From positions 1 through 64,000 of the forward strand of contig CAYMGX010000002.1 in assembly GCA_964390065.1 (NCBI GenBank): a stretch of 64,000 nt of DNA, in the 5' to 3' direction. The notes below the pieces were generated by a model. The model was not told the DNA's origin, did not search any database, and saw nothing but the letters and a program-made list of their open reading frames with translations. Shown piece by piece: positions 1 through 8,043 of the stretch (the stretch's first letter is position 1; each line of letters begins with the position of its first letter). The position numbers and the translations under genes are program-made. Source of the DNA: JAAZBG01 sp964390065 (GTDB lineage: Bacteria > Fibrobacterota > Chitinivibrionia > Chitinivibrionales > Chitinispirillaceae).

Positions 1-49
1 GTCACATGTCACATGTCACATGTCACATGTCACATGTCACTTGTCACAT
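1..49. repeat. Heptanucleotide tandem array, 7 x GTCACAT
   Basis: Seven consecutive 7-bp units of GTCACAT; the sixth is GTCACTT. The array touches the stop codon of the minus-strand radical SAM gene (TGA at 49-51) and may continue beyond the window start. Related degenerate units occur at 7677-7704, 10174-10192 and 30375-30385. Confidence 0.95.
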
Positions 50-1257
50 CAAAACCCCTGAAGTCCGCAGCAGCGTGTACAAACCGGCATAAGACCTTGT
101 TTCATTCCACGACGGAACTTTTTGAACTCTTCGCCGTGCCAGATATCATAAAACGACTGGTTATTAATATTACCGGCAGTATAATCCTGGTAATCGCGGC
201 ATGGTGTCACACGGCCATCAGGTGAAATCTCGGCGATATAATAGATACTATCGCAGTGAGGATAGCCGCAATTCCATTTGTGATCATTATAGTAACGTTT
301 GATATCAGCTTCTTTTTCAATATCGGGGAGAAATTGTGGTGCGCATGGTTTACCGACAGATAACCGCTTGATCTCCTCAATCTGTTTTGCTGTTTCCACC
401 GTGTCAACATCATTGAAACATGACTTGAGATAGCCGCGATGATTTTCCGGTACAGTACCAAAGCGATCCTTGAAAACTTTCTCATGCAGTGCCGCACGTT
501 CTTCAGTGATAAACCAGCCGTAATAATAGGGGTGGAGTTGTGCTTTGTCAAGTACAAGCTTGTGTATATCAGCAAGGTGCGAATAGTTGTTGTTTGAGAT
601 AACAGTGATTGGAATAATGAATGGAAATTTCAAACCACGCTTCTTTTTGATTGAATCAACTTTGTCAATAATTGCCATTACCTTTTCAAAGTTGTCGGCG
701 CTGCGTCCGTTTGCAGGCTTTCTCATAATATTCTGTGATGCAGCATCCCAGCCGTCGAGACTGAGAAATAAAATCTGCAGTGCACCGGTATTAATAAGAG
801 CTTCGATGTATTTGTCAAGATCGTGAGCATTTGAAACAATTGAACCTTTAAGCTTATGGCGAGCCAGTTCCTCAAAAAGTGGAACAAGTGGTTTCCACAT
901 CGTTGGTTCTCCACCCCATATATAATAGAATGGTTTGTCGTGACGGGTTTCAAACACAACCCGTTTTACAACATCAAAATCAAGTTGCTGGAGTTTTTCA
1001 CCACGTTCCTGCTTCAACCGAAGGTGCCCGTTTTCCCCCCACTGGCCGCAGGAACTGCACCGGAGGTTACATACTTCATTTACCCGCAATGATATCTGTC
1101 CAACAGGAATATTCTTTTCAGGGTCATTGGATCCGAAATACTTTCTTATCTGTTGTGGTACCATGTGCCAGGATTCTGTACTACTCAGAATCCCCGGTAG
1201 TATATACTGTTGTACAAACGGCCAGGGAAGCAATGCTTTTCCACGGAATTTTGCCAT
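49..1257 (-). CDS. Radical SAM/SPASM domain protein
   Basis: Probable cytoplasmic radical S-adenosylmethionine enzyme of 402 residues. The [4Fe-4S] motif CxxxCxxC is at about C63, C67 and C70 (CNLRCSSC), followed by a typical GGEPTMW strand. The last 90 residues carry a SPASM-type cysteine set (NCGYPHC, VTPC, CTRCC) and the usual TAGNI..FYDIWHGEEFKKFR tail of peptide- or sugar-modifying SPASM proteins. I start at the ATG at 1257 because GAAAGG lies 9 nt upstream; a TTG at 1287 would add ten residues. The substrate cannot be told from the sequence, and no precursor peptide gene is visible next to it. Family assignment is firm; function is unknown. Confidence 0.85.
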   Translation of the reverse strand: MAKFRGKALLPWPFVQQYILPGILSSTESWHMVPQQIRKYFGSNDPEKNIPVGQISLRVNEVCNLRCSSCGQWGENGHLRLKQERGEKLQQLDFDVVKRVVFETRHDKPFYYIWGGEPTMWKPLVPLFEELARHKLKGSIVSNAHDLDKYIEALINTGALQILFLSLDGWDAASQNIMRKPANGRSADNFEKVMAIIDKVDSIKKKRGLKFPFIIPITVISNNNYSHLADIHKLVLDKAQLHPYYYGWFITEERAALHEKVFKDRFGTVPENHRGYLKSCFNDVDTVETAKQIEEIKRLSVGKPCAPQFLPDIEKEADIKRYYNDHKWNCGYPHCDSIYYIAEISPDGRVTPCRDYQDYTAGNINNQSFYDIWHGEEFKKFRRGMKQGLMPVCTRCCGLQGF

Positions 1258-1436
1258 AACGGTAGACCTTTCACGAAAATAACGCAAAATTTTTGGATAA
1301 TAACAGCTAAATATAGTTTAACTGTTTTAAACGGGGGAAGAAAAAAGACAATGATACGTTTTTCGCTAAACTGAGTTTGTCGGAAATGCCGGTTTTCTGG
1401 ATTTGCATTTGTGTGTGGTACAAATGATATATCCAC

Positions 1437-1465
1437 TTGTCATACTGTCTTAAGCATAGTATACT
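1437..1465 (+). promoter_or_regulatory. Sigma-70-type promoter of the STAS gene
   Basis: TTGTCA at 1437-1442, a 17-bp spacer, then TATACT at 1460-1465. It sits 28 bp upstream of the start codon at 1493, with AGAGAGGTG as ribosome binding site in between. Near-consensus by eye. Confidence 0.7.
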
Positions 1466-1492
1466 ATCATAAATTTTAAAGAGAGGTGCTTA

Positions 1493-1825
1493 ATGGATGG
1501 AGTAGTGATAGATTTTTTCTTTAAGCTTGATAATGGGAAGAGATTTTTCTATGTAAAAGTCAGGGATGTACACTGTGATATGCCACAGTTCTCAAATCTC
1601 TTTACTGAGGTGGCTGAAGGCATGATCGCAACAAGTTACGAGAATATTTGCATAGACCTATCATCCATGCCTCTTGTGACAAGTATGGTTTTTGGTGCCT
1701 GTATTAATGTTGTAGCTCTTGCGAAACAACGTGGTAAGAAACTAAAATTTCGATTCAGTGCAGAGGCAATGGAAACTGCAAAACTTGCTGCATTTGATGA
1801 ACTTGTTGAGACAGAGCAGGCATAA
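1493..1825 (+). CDS. STAS-like domain protein
   Basis: A 110-residue protein resembling anti-sigma-factor antagonists. The middle has the STAS beta-strand and helix pattern (ENICIDLSSMPLVTSMVFGA), and the second half matches the KQRGKKLKFRF strand. The phosphorylatable Ser/Thr of classical SpoIIAA (usually D-S-S/T-G) is not clearly kept; the loop reads VTSMVFG, so switching by phosphorylation is uncertain. Single gene with its own promoter and AGAGAGGTG ribosome site. No kinase or phosphatase partner is adjacent. A second STAS protein, with an added HTH, lies at 57578. Confidence 0.6.
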   Translation: MDGVVIDFFFKLDNGKRFFYVKVRDVHCDMPQFSNLFTEVAEGMIATSYENICIDLSSMPLVTSMVFGACINVVALAKQRGKKLKFRFSAEAMETAKLAAFDELVETEQA

Positions 1826-2261
1826 TAAGGGTACGTGGCATAGTGCTGAGCTGTTCAGGAGGATTCTTCTTAAACCTGGATCACCCCTTTTTGATATCCT
1901 CACTTTTTAAAAAAGACATCAATGATTGCACTGGGATAACATTTCAGGATCGTTGAGAAATATTGATGCAATACAACACATTACAGTGAATGAATAATTA
2001 TTGCTAAAAATGTAAAAAAAATGTATATTGTTATAAATTTCACATTAATCATTTTTACAAAGGCATGGTATATCACAAAAATGTATCAAGGCAAGAATAA
2101 AAACAATTAAAATCAGGTGTGATTTTAATCCTGCTTTCAGATACATTCTTATGATAAAGAACAATTGGTGCAATATAAAATTGAATATGTGAAAAAGTAC
2201 ACTTCTTGGAAAAATAAAAAGTCAATCAAAAAATACAAAAACTTATCATTGGAGGGTTTGC
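1826..2261. other. AT-rich gap upstream of the hydrogenase operon
   Basis: No coding region is supported in these 436 bp. A candidate promoter with TTGCTA at 2001-2006, a 17-bp spacer and TATATT at 2024-2029 could drive hydCBA with a leader of roughly 220 nt. No recognisable riboswitch was seen. Confidence 0.4.
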
Positions 2262-2792
2262 TTGAGTACAACAGCACAATCTTGCACGCCACAGGGAGCT
2301 GCCAAGGCGATGTTTGATGAACTTGATGCGTTCATTGATTCTCTGGGTATCGACAAAAAAAGCGATCGAAGAAAGGGTGATCTCATCCGGATTCTTCACC
2401 AGGCACAGACAATTTTTGGTTATCTGCCTGAAGAGGTTCAGATTCACGTTGCAAACCGTCTATCGATCCATCACTCTGAAGTCAGTGGTGTAATCAGTTT
2501 TTACAATTACTTTACAACAGAGCCCAAAGGCAAGTGTCACGTGGCAGTTTGCATGGGAACAGCCTGTTTTGTTAAAGGTGCAGATAAGATTCTGGAGGAG
2601 TTCGAGAAAGAACTTGGTATCAAGGCCGGTCAGGTAACAGAGGATATGGAGTTCTCGATTGATATTGTCCGTTGCATTGGAGCCTGTGGTCTTGCACCGG
2701 TTGTGACCGTTGGAGAAAAAGTCTATGGAAGACTTAATGTTGCTGATGTAAAAACAATACTCAGCCAGTACAAAAGTGAGGTAAAAGCATGA
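2262..2792 (+). CDS. hydC: [FeFe] hydrogenase NuoE-like subunit HydC/HndA
   Basis: 176-residue thioredoxin-fold [2Fe-2S] protein of the NuoE/HndA family. The cluster ligands are in CMGTAC and, about 40 residues later, CIGACGLAP. The N-terminal helical region (RILHQAQTIFGYLPEEVQIHVA) is also typical. It starts with TTG at 2262, supported by GGAGGG at 2251-2256; an internal ATG (codon 17) would cut the conserved region. It overlaps hydB by 4 nt (ATGA), so the two are translationally coupled. In HydABC complexes this subunit passes electrons between the NAD(H) site and the hydrogenase. Confidence 0.92.
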   Translation: MSTTAQSCTPQGAAKAMFDELDAFIDSLGIDKKSDRRKGDLIRILHQAQTIFGYLPEEVQIHVANRLSIHHSEVSGVISFYNYFTTEPKGKCHVAVCMGTACFVKGADKILEEFEKELGIKAGQVTEDMEFSIDIVRCIGACGLAPVVTVGEKVYGRLNVADVKTILSQYKSEVKA

Positions 2793-4678
2793 AATTAGAA
2801 CGCATTAATACTCCTAAAGAACTGCTCGAGAGATACAAAGCTTATAATTGCATGCTTGGACTCAGAGTTGATGGTGGTGCGAAAAACACTACATATGAGC
2901 GGGAAATTCTGGTATGTGGTGGAACCGGCTGCGTTTCCAGTGACAGTTCAATAATCGTGGACAATCTTAACACAGAAGTTTCAAAGCACGGACTGTCCAA
3001 CAAGATTCAGGTAATAAAGACTGGGTGTTTTGGTTTTTGCGAAAAGGGTCCAATCGTTCTTATTCAGCCTGATAACGTGTTTTACACTATGGTGAAACCT
3101 TCCGATGCTGCTGAAATTGTGGAATCCCACATTGTCAACGGTAAACGCGTTGAGCGTCTTCTCTATGAAGAACCATCAATGAAACAGAAAATTGAAAAAA
3201 GCAAGGATATGCCGTTTTACAAAAAGCAAATGAGAATTGCGCTTCGAAACTGCGGTATCATTAATCCTGAAAATATTATGGAGTATATTGCTGCTGATGG
3301 TTACCAGGCGCTTTCAAAGTGCTTGTCAGAAATGGATGGTGATGCAGTAATCAACCATATGAAACAGAGTGGATTGCGTGGCCGTGGAGGAGGTGGTTTT
3401 CCGACTGGTGTAAAATGGGAAGCTGCGAAGAAGTTCAAGAGTCCTGAGAAGTTCATTATTTGTAATGCAGACGAGGGTGATCCAGGTGCGTTTATGGATC
3501 GCTCAATTCTCGAAGGTGATCCATGCAGCGTTCTTGAATCAATGACTATTGCTGGATATGCTGTCGGTGCTGACAAGGGATATATCTACATCCGTGCAGA
3601 GTATCCACTCGCAATTCATCGTCTTCAGGTTGCAATTGCTCAATCCCGCGAAATCGGTATGCTTGGTAAAAACATTCTTGGATCAGGTTTTAATTTTGAT
3701 ATTGAACTCAAATTCGGAGCAGGTGCGTTTGTGTGCGGTGAAGAAACTGCACTTATCCGTAGTATTGAAGGAAAACGCGGTGAACCTACAACAAAACCAC
3801 CGTTCCCGGCAGAATCCGGTATATGGGAAAAACCAACCTGTGTTAACAATGTGGAAACCTATGCAAACATTCCACCGATTATTTTAAAAGGCGCACAGTG
3901 GTACAGCTCAATCGGAACCGAAAAGTCAAAGGGCACCAAAGTGTTTGCACTTGCCGGTAAGATCAATAACGTTGGTCTTGTTGAAGTGCCTATGGGAACA
4001 ACACTTCGCGAAATTATTTATGATATCGGTGGCGGTATTCGCGGCGGTAAAGAGTTCAAATCGGTACAGACCGGAGGCCCATCAGGGGGGTGTATCACAA
4101 AAGAGAATCTTGACACTCCAATTACCTACGAAAATCTTACTGCGATCGGTTCCATGATGGGTTCCGGTGGTATGATTGTTATGGACGAAACTGACTGTAT
4201 GGTGAATGTGGCAAAATTCTACCTTGAATTTACCCTTGATGAATCCTGCGGAAAGTGTACACCATGCCGTGTCGGTAACAAGCGTCTTCATGAACTGCTT
4301 ACGTCAATTACTGAAGGTAAAGCTGAGTCTAACACAATGGAGAAGCTTGAGGCACTTGCCAACACTATCAAGAAAACATCACTCTGCGGTCTCGGACAGA
4401 CATCACCGAATCCTGTTCTGTCAACAATGAGATTCTTTAAGAATGAGTATCTTGATCATATCAACAATCATAAGTGTACTGCCGGTGTTTGTAAAAATCT
4501 GATGTCCTATTACATTGTTGAAGATAAATGTGTCGGATGTACAGCCTGTGCACGTAATTGTCCGGTAAGTTGTATTACAGGTAAAGTAAAACTACCACAC
4601 ACAATTGATCAGGAAAAATGTATCAAGTGTGGTGCCTGCTATCAAAAATGTAAATTCAGCGCAATTGAAATCCGCTGA
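2789..4678 (+). CDS. hydB: [FeFe] hydrogenase NADH-binding subunit HydB/HndC (NuoF-like)
   Basis: 629 residues in three parts. Residues 1-125 form a thioredoxin-like [2Fe-2S] domain (CGGTGC, CFGFCEKGP). The NuoF core follows, with the glycine-rich nucleotide loop GLRGRGGGGFPTG near residue 195, the FMN segment CNADEGDPGAFMDR, an SLBB region and the [4Fe-4S] motif CGKCTPCR near 490. The last 55 residues are a 2[4Fe-4S] ferredoxin (CVGCTACARNC from about 581, then CIKCGACYQKC). This is the arrangement of HydB in bifurcating hydrogenases, with the HndB-like domain fused at the N-terminus. It carries FMN and binds NAD(H). It sits between hydC (4-nt overlap) and hydA. Confidence 0.94.
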   Translation: MKLERINTPKELLERYKAYNCMLGLRVDGGAKNTTYEREILVCGGTGCVSSDSSIIVDNLNTEVSKHGLSNKIQVIKTGCFGFCEKGPIVLIQPDNVFYTMVKPSDAAEIVESHIVNGKRVERLLYEEPSMKQKIEKSKDMPFYKKQMRIALRNCGIINPENIMEYIAADGYQALSKCLSEMDGDAVINHMKQSGLRGRGGGGFPTGVKWEAAKKFKSPEKFIICNADEGDPGAFMDRSILEGDPCSVLESMTIAGYAVGADKGYIYIRAEYPLAIHRLQVAIAQSREIGMLGKNILGSGFNFDIELKFGAGAFVCGEETALIRSIEGKRGEPTTKPPFPAESGIWEKPTCVNNVETYANIPPIILKGAQWYSSIGTEKSKGTKVFALAGKINNVGLVEVPMGTTLREIIYDIGGGIRGGKEFKSVQTGGPSGGCITKENLDTPITYENLTAIGSMMGSGGMIVMDETDCMVNVAKFYLEFTLDESCGKCTPCRVGNKRLHELLTSITEGKAESNTMEKLEALANTIKKTSLCGLGQTSPNPVLSTMRFFKNEYLDHINNHKCTAGVCKNLMSYYIVEDKCVGCTACARNCPVSCITGKVKLPHTIDQEKCIKCGACYQKCKFSAIEIR

Positions 4679-4724
4679 TTGGTGTACAAAGAAAAAGAAA
4701 CGGTACATAAGGAGTAATTAATTC

Positions 4725-6461
4725 ATGGCTAAAATAACGATAAACGATACAACAGTCGAAGTGTTCAAGGATGCGACGATCCTTGAGGCAGCGAAGGAAC
4801 TTGACGGCGTGTATATTCCTACACTCTGTCACATGAACCTCGAAAGTTTTAATGTAGAACACCACGTGGGATCATGTCGTGTCTGCATGGTTGATGTTGA
4901 AGTAGGCGGACGGTCAAAGATGATGCCTGCCTGCTGTACACCGGTTCAGGACGGCATGGTGGTAAAAACAAATACCGCTGAGGTTATTCAGGCTCGTCGT
5001 ATTGTGCTCGAACTGCTTCTGTCGGATCATCCGTTTGACTGTCTGACATGTGCCAAGAACCTTGACTGTGAACTTCAGGCGCTTGCACGTGAATTTGGTA
5101 TTGATCACCTCTCGTATAAAGGTGAGATGTCGACTTATCCGGTTGATACATCCAGCAAGGCAATCAAACGTGATCTGGACAAGTGTATTATGTGTCGCAG
5201 ATGTGAAACCGCATGTAATCAAATTCAGACCGTTGGGACACTTTCAGGATATGGAAGAGGTTTCAAAGCTGTTGTAGCACCTGCTGAAATGAAAAACCTT
5301 GACAAGACAAACTGTGTGATGTGCGGTCAGTGTGTCAATGTATGTCCGACTGCCGCGCTTACCGGTATCAGCTTTACAAAAAATATTTGGGCTGCACTCA
5401 GCGATCCGAAGAAAAAAGTTGTTGTACAGGTTGCACCGGCAGTACGTGTCGCAATTGGTGAAGAGTTTGGTCTTGAGCCGGGTACTGATATGACCGGACG
5501 CCTTGCTGCCGGTCTCAAGAAAATCGGTTTCGATGCCGTTTTTGATACAAATTTCGGTGCTGACTTGACAATTATGGAAGAAGCGAATGAAATTCTTGAG
5601 CGTCTCAAGAAAAACGAAAATCTTCCGATCCTTACATCATGCTGCCCTGGATGGGTTAATTTCCTTGAATTCCAGTTCCCTGATCTTGTTAATATTCCAT
5701 CAACATGTAAGTCACCGCAGCAGATGTTCGGCGCAATTGCAAAAACATACTATGCAGAGAATATCGGTATCAAGCCAGAGGATCTTGTTGTTGTTTCAGT
5801 AATGCCATGCCAGGCCAAGAAGTATGAGGCCGGCAGACCTGAGTTTTCACATGATGGTGTCCGGGATGTTGACTATGTTTTGACAACACGCGAGCTGTCA
5901 AGAATGTTCAATGAAGCTGGTATTGACATTTCTAAAATGCAGGATGATAATTTTGACAATCCGCTTGGTGAGTCAACTGGTGCTGCAGTGATCTTTGGTG
6001 TTACCGGTGGAGTCTGTGAAGCTGCATTGCGTACTGCATACGAATGGGTGACAAATAAGGAACTTAAGGATGTAAACTTTACCGCAGTGCGTGGTCTTGA
6101 TGGTATCAAGGAAGCAACAATCGATATTGATGGTACCGAGGTAAAGGTTGCTGTAAGCAGCGGACTTGGAAATGCACGTAAACTGCTTGAGAAAATTCAG
6201 AGTGGCGAATGTAAATACCATGTTATCGAGATTATGGCATGCCCCGGTGGATGTATCAACGGTGGTGGTCAGCCATATATCCATGCCGAAACTGATATTC
6301 TTGAGCAGCGTATGAAGGGTATTTATGCAATTGACAGTGGGAAAGAGATAAGAAAGTCTCACGAGAATCCATACATTCAGAAATTGTATAAAGAATTTCT
6401 CGGTAAACCCGGAAGCGAAAAGGCTCATCATTTGCTTCATACTGAGTATTACAAAAAGTAA
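4725..6461 (+). CDS. hydA: [FeFe] hydrogenase catalytic subunit HydA/HndD
   Basis: 578-residue catalytic subunit. The order is an N-terminal [2Fe-2S] domain (C35, C51, C54, then PACC), a His-Cys3 cluster (DHPFDCLTCAKNLDC), two [4Fe-4S] motifs (CIMCRRCETAC, CVMCGQCVNVC) and the H-cluster domain. All three H-cluster signatures are intact: TSCCPGW near 303, MPCQAKKYE near 359 and MACPGGCINGGGQP near 503. It evolves or takes up H2; with HydB and HydC it probably couples NADH and ferredoxin oxidation (electron bifurcation/confurcation), which is inferred from subunit layout. GGAG at 4711 precedes the ATG. No maturase genes hydEFG are in the window. Confidence 0.96.
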   Translation: MAKITINDTTVEVFKDATILEAAKELDGVYIPTLCHMNLESFNVEHHVGSCRVCMVDVEVGGRSKMMPACCTPVQDGMVVKTNTAEVIQARRIVLELLLSDHPFDCLTCAKNLDCELQALAREFGIDHLSYKGEMSTYPVDTSSKAIKRDLDKCIMCRRCETACNQIQTVGTLSGYGRGFKAVVAPAEMKNLDKTNCVMCGQCVNVCPTAALTGISFTKNIWAALSDPKKKVVVQVAPAVRVAIGEEFGLEPGTDMTGRLAAGLKKIGFDAVFDTNFGADLTIMEEANEILERLKKNENLPILTSCCPGWVNFLEFQFPDLVNIPSTCKSPQQMFGAIAKTYYAENIGIKPEDLVVVSVMPCQAKKYEAGRPEFSHDGVRDVDYVLTTRELSRMFNEAGIDISKMQDDNFDNPLGESTGAAVIFGVTGGVCEAALRTAYEWVTNKELKDVNFTAVRGLDGIKEATIDIDGTEVKVAVSSGLGNARKLLEKIQSGECKYHVIEIMACPGGCINGGGQPYIHAETDILEQRMKGIYAIDSGKEIRKSHENPYIQKLYKEFLGKPGSEKAHHLLHTEYYKK

Positions 6462-6485
6462 GAACGATCGTTAATTGTTGAAGTG

Positions 6486-6524
6486 AAATGCCCGGCTGGT
6501 TTATTCTGGTCGGGCATTTTTTTT
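6486..6524 (+). terminator. Rho-independent terminator of hydCBA
   Basis: A perfect 9-bp stem AAATGCCCG / CGGGCATTT with a 16-nt loop, followed by a run of T residues; 24 nt after the hydA stop codon. Confidence 0.9.
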
Positions 6525-6703
6525 ATCTGATTTTAATAAATTGTGAATTGTTGTAATGTTGTTCAATGATTATTTTTGAGTAGCATATACTGCATCAGGA
6601 CGCGGTATGATTGTGAGATTAGTATAAACCTGATTAGCGCAGTTGATCAGGGAGCATAATCGTAATCTATTGAGTGCTAAGCATTTCAAGGATACAACAA
6701 TGA

Positions 6704-7381
6704 TTGATAAAAATGGATTTAAACAAAATTGACAAAATAAGATTTTTCAGTTCGTGGAGCGGGGGGAAAGATTCCTGTCTTGCGCTTTATCGGGCTCTTT
6801 GTGCAGGTCATTCGTGTGAATCACTGTTTACAATGATCAATGAAGACGGCACACGGTCCCGGTCGCATGGGCTCACACCGGATATCCTCGCAATGCAGGC
6901 AGACGCAATGAATTTGCCAGTTTGTACGGTGAGTGCATCATGGGATTCCTATGAAAAGCAGTTTAAAAGTCAGACTTTACAATTCGCAAGTATCGGGATA
7001 ACACACGGGGTGTTCGGTGATATCGATCTGGAACCTCACCGGGAATGGGTTGAACGTGTGTGCAATGAAACCGGTATCACCTCGCATCTTCCGCTATGGC
7101 TTGGAAACCGTCGTGCTCTTGTTAATGAATTTATCGACACCGGGTTTAAAGCGATGATCGTTATGATCAATACATCCCTGATGCCCGCAAAGTATCTTGG
7201 ACAAACAATCACCCTTGAGCTTGCTGATGAGCTTGAATCGATTGGTGTTGATGCCTGTGGGGAGAATGGTGAATTTCATACGTTTGTCTATGATGGCCCC
7301 TTGTTTAAGAAGTCGCTTTCTGTAAAGTACAGTGATCCGGTTTACAATGAGAACTATGTCGGATTGCCACTTGGTGTCTAA
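6704..7381 (+). CDS. Dph6-type ATP pyrophosphatase (diphthine-ammonia ligase-like)
   Basis: 225-residue PP-loop ATPase of the MJ0570/Dph6 family. The N-terminal SGGKDS loop activates a carboxylate by adenylation, and the family signatures HGVFGDIDLEPHR and CGENGEFHTFV near the end are present. In eukaryotes Dph6 amidates diphthine; bacteria lack diphthamide, so the bacterial role is unknown. The start is unclear: AAGGA at 6689 fits the TTG at 6704, an in-frame ATG is at 6713, and the ATG at 6700 is out of frame and soon stops. The reading frame after the TAA stays open for 39 codons and holds a TatA-like segment (see findings). Confidence 0.85.
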   Translation: MIKMDLNKIDKIRFFSSWSGGKDSCLALYRALCAGHSCESLFTMINEDGTRSRSHGLTPDILAMQADAMNLPVCTVSASWDSYEKQFKSQTLQFASIGITHGVFGDIDLEPHREWVERVCNETGITSHLPLWLGNRRALVNEFIDTGFKAMIVMINTSLMPAKYLGQTITLELADELESIGVDACGENGEFHTFVYDGPLFKKSLSVKYSDPVYNENYVGLPLGV

Positions 7382-7501
7382 GAGGAAAAATGTCAGTCAC
7401 TTGTGTTATTTCCCGGGAGTGGGCATGTTGTACCGGAACTGAAACGGCTTGGGGTCGGCGTGAAAAAATATCGCACTGCGATCAAAAAAGCAAACACATA
7501 A
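7382..7501 (+). pseudogene. Possible tatA-like remnant downstream of the Dph6-like gene
   Basis: In frame with and directly after the TAA of the upstream gene, 39 codons run to the TAA at 7499-7501. The predicted peptide contains LFPGSGHVVPELKRLGVG followed by a lysine-rich amphipathic stretch. This resembles the hinge and amphipathic helix of TatA/TatE (LFG..KLPEL.R.LG.G...FK.A.K), without the N-terminal membrane helix. No start with a ribosome site is visible. Similarity judged by eye only; it could be chance. Confidence 0.3.
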
Positions 7502-7613
7502 TTACCCGCAATATCAGCGATTACCGGATGTCAAAACTACCGGTCTAAACGCCGACTGAGTCTATAGAAAAGATGTAGTGGCTGGTATGGATACTACGCA
7601 TTGCACTAACTGC

Positions 7614-7655
7614 TGGCAACTGGCAACTGGCAACTGGCAACTGGCAACTGGCAAC
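7614..7655. repeat. Heptanucleotide tandem array, 6 x TGGCAAC
   Basis: Six exact consecutive 7-bp TGGCAAC units in a non-coding region. Different in sequence from the GTCACAT array at the window start but with the same unit length. Confidence 0.95.
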
Positions 7656-7676
7656 TTCGTCCAATCTTTCCTACCC

Positions 7677-7704
7677 GTCACACGTCACGTGTCACTTGTT
7701 ACTT
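7677..7704. repeat. Degenerate heptamer array of the GTCACAT family
   Basis: Four 7-bp units in register: GTCACAC, GTCACGT, GTCACTT, GTTACTT. It lies 21 bp after the TGGCAAC array and shares the unit type of the array at 1-49. Confidence 0.8.
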
Positions 7705-7860
7705 CTCCACTCACCTCAACCTTATTGACTATCCTATCAAGCCTGACCTATATTACTAAGTTTCCTGCGCATACTTGTTCACCGTGTTGCTGCATTGGAT
7801 GATCGGGGTGCGTAATTGCAGTTGAATCAGGATGGTATGCTGCTCACTTGATGATCAGTC

Positions 7861-7960
7861 NNNNNNNNNNNNNNNNNNNNNNNNNNNNNNNNNNNNNNNN
7901 NNNNNNNNNNNNNNNNNNNNNNNNNNNNNNNNNNNNNNNNNNNNNNNNNNNNNNNNNNNN
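7861..7960. other. Scaffold gap (100 N)
   Basis: Exactly 100 N, the usual placeholder for a gap of unknown size. The flanks do not share an obvious overlap, unlike the gap at 51265. Confidence 0.98.
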
Positions 7961-8043
7961 TCACATGATCGCAGCTATAGTGTGACAACACTCAGCGCGA
8001 GTGATGAGTAATCGCAGCATACCGGATCAGGAGAATAACGTAC

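Larger units (their letters stand above)
7502..8043. other. Repeat-rich intergenic region containing a scaffold gap
   Basis: No gene is supported between the Dph6-like gene and cysS. The stretch holds two heptamer arrays (7614-7655 and 7677-7704) and 100 N at 7861-7960. An open frame at 7578-7802 merely reads through the repeats. A gene part could be hidden in the gap if its real size differs from 100. Confidence 0.7.

Noticed and set aside
1..49. CRISPR array
   Set aside because: Units of 7 bp without spacers; no cas genes in the window.
6700..6732. Short frame starting at the ATG at 6700
   Set aside because: It stops after 10 codons and overlaps the start of the Dph6-like gene; no sign of a conserved leader.
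7578..7802. 74-codon open frame through the TGGCAAC array
   Set aside because: It simply reads through heptamer repeats and ends near the scaffold gap; no ribosome site.
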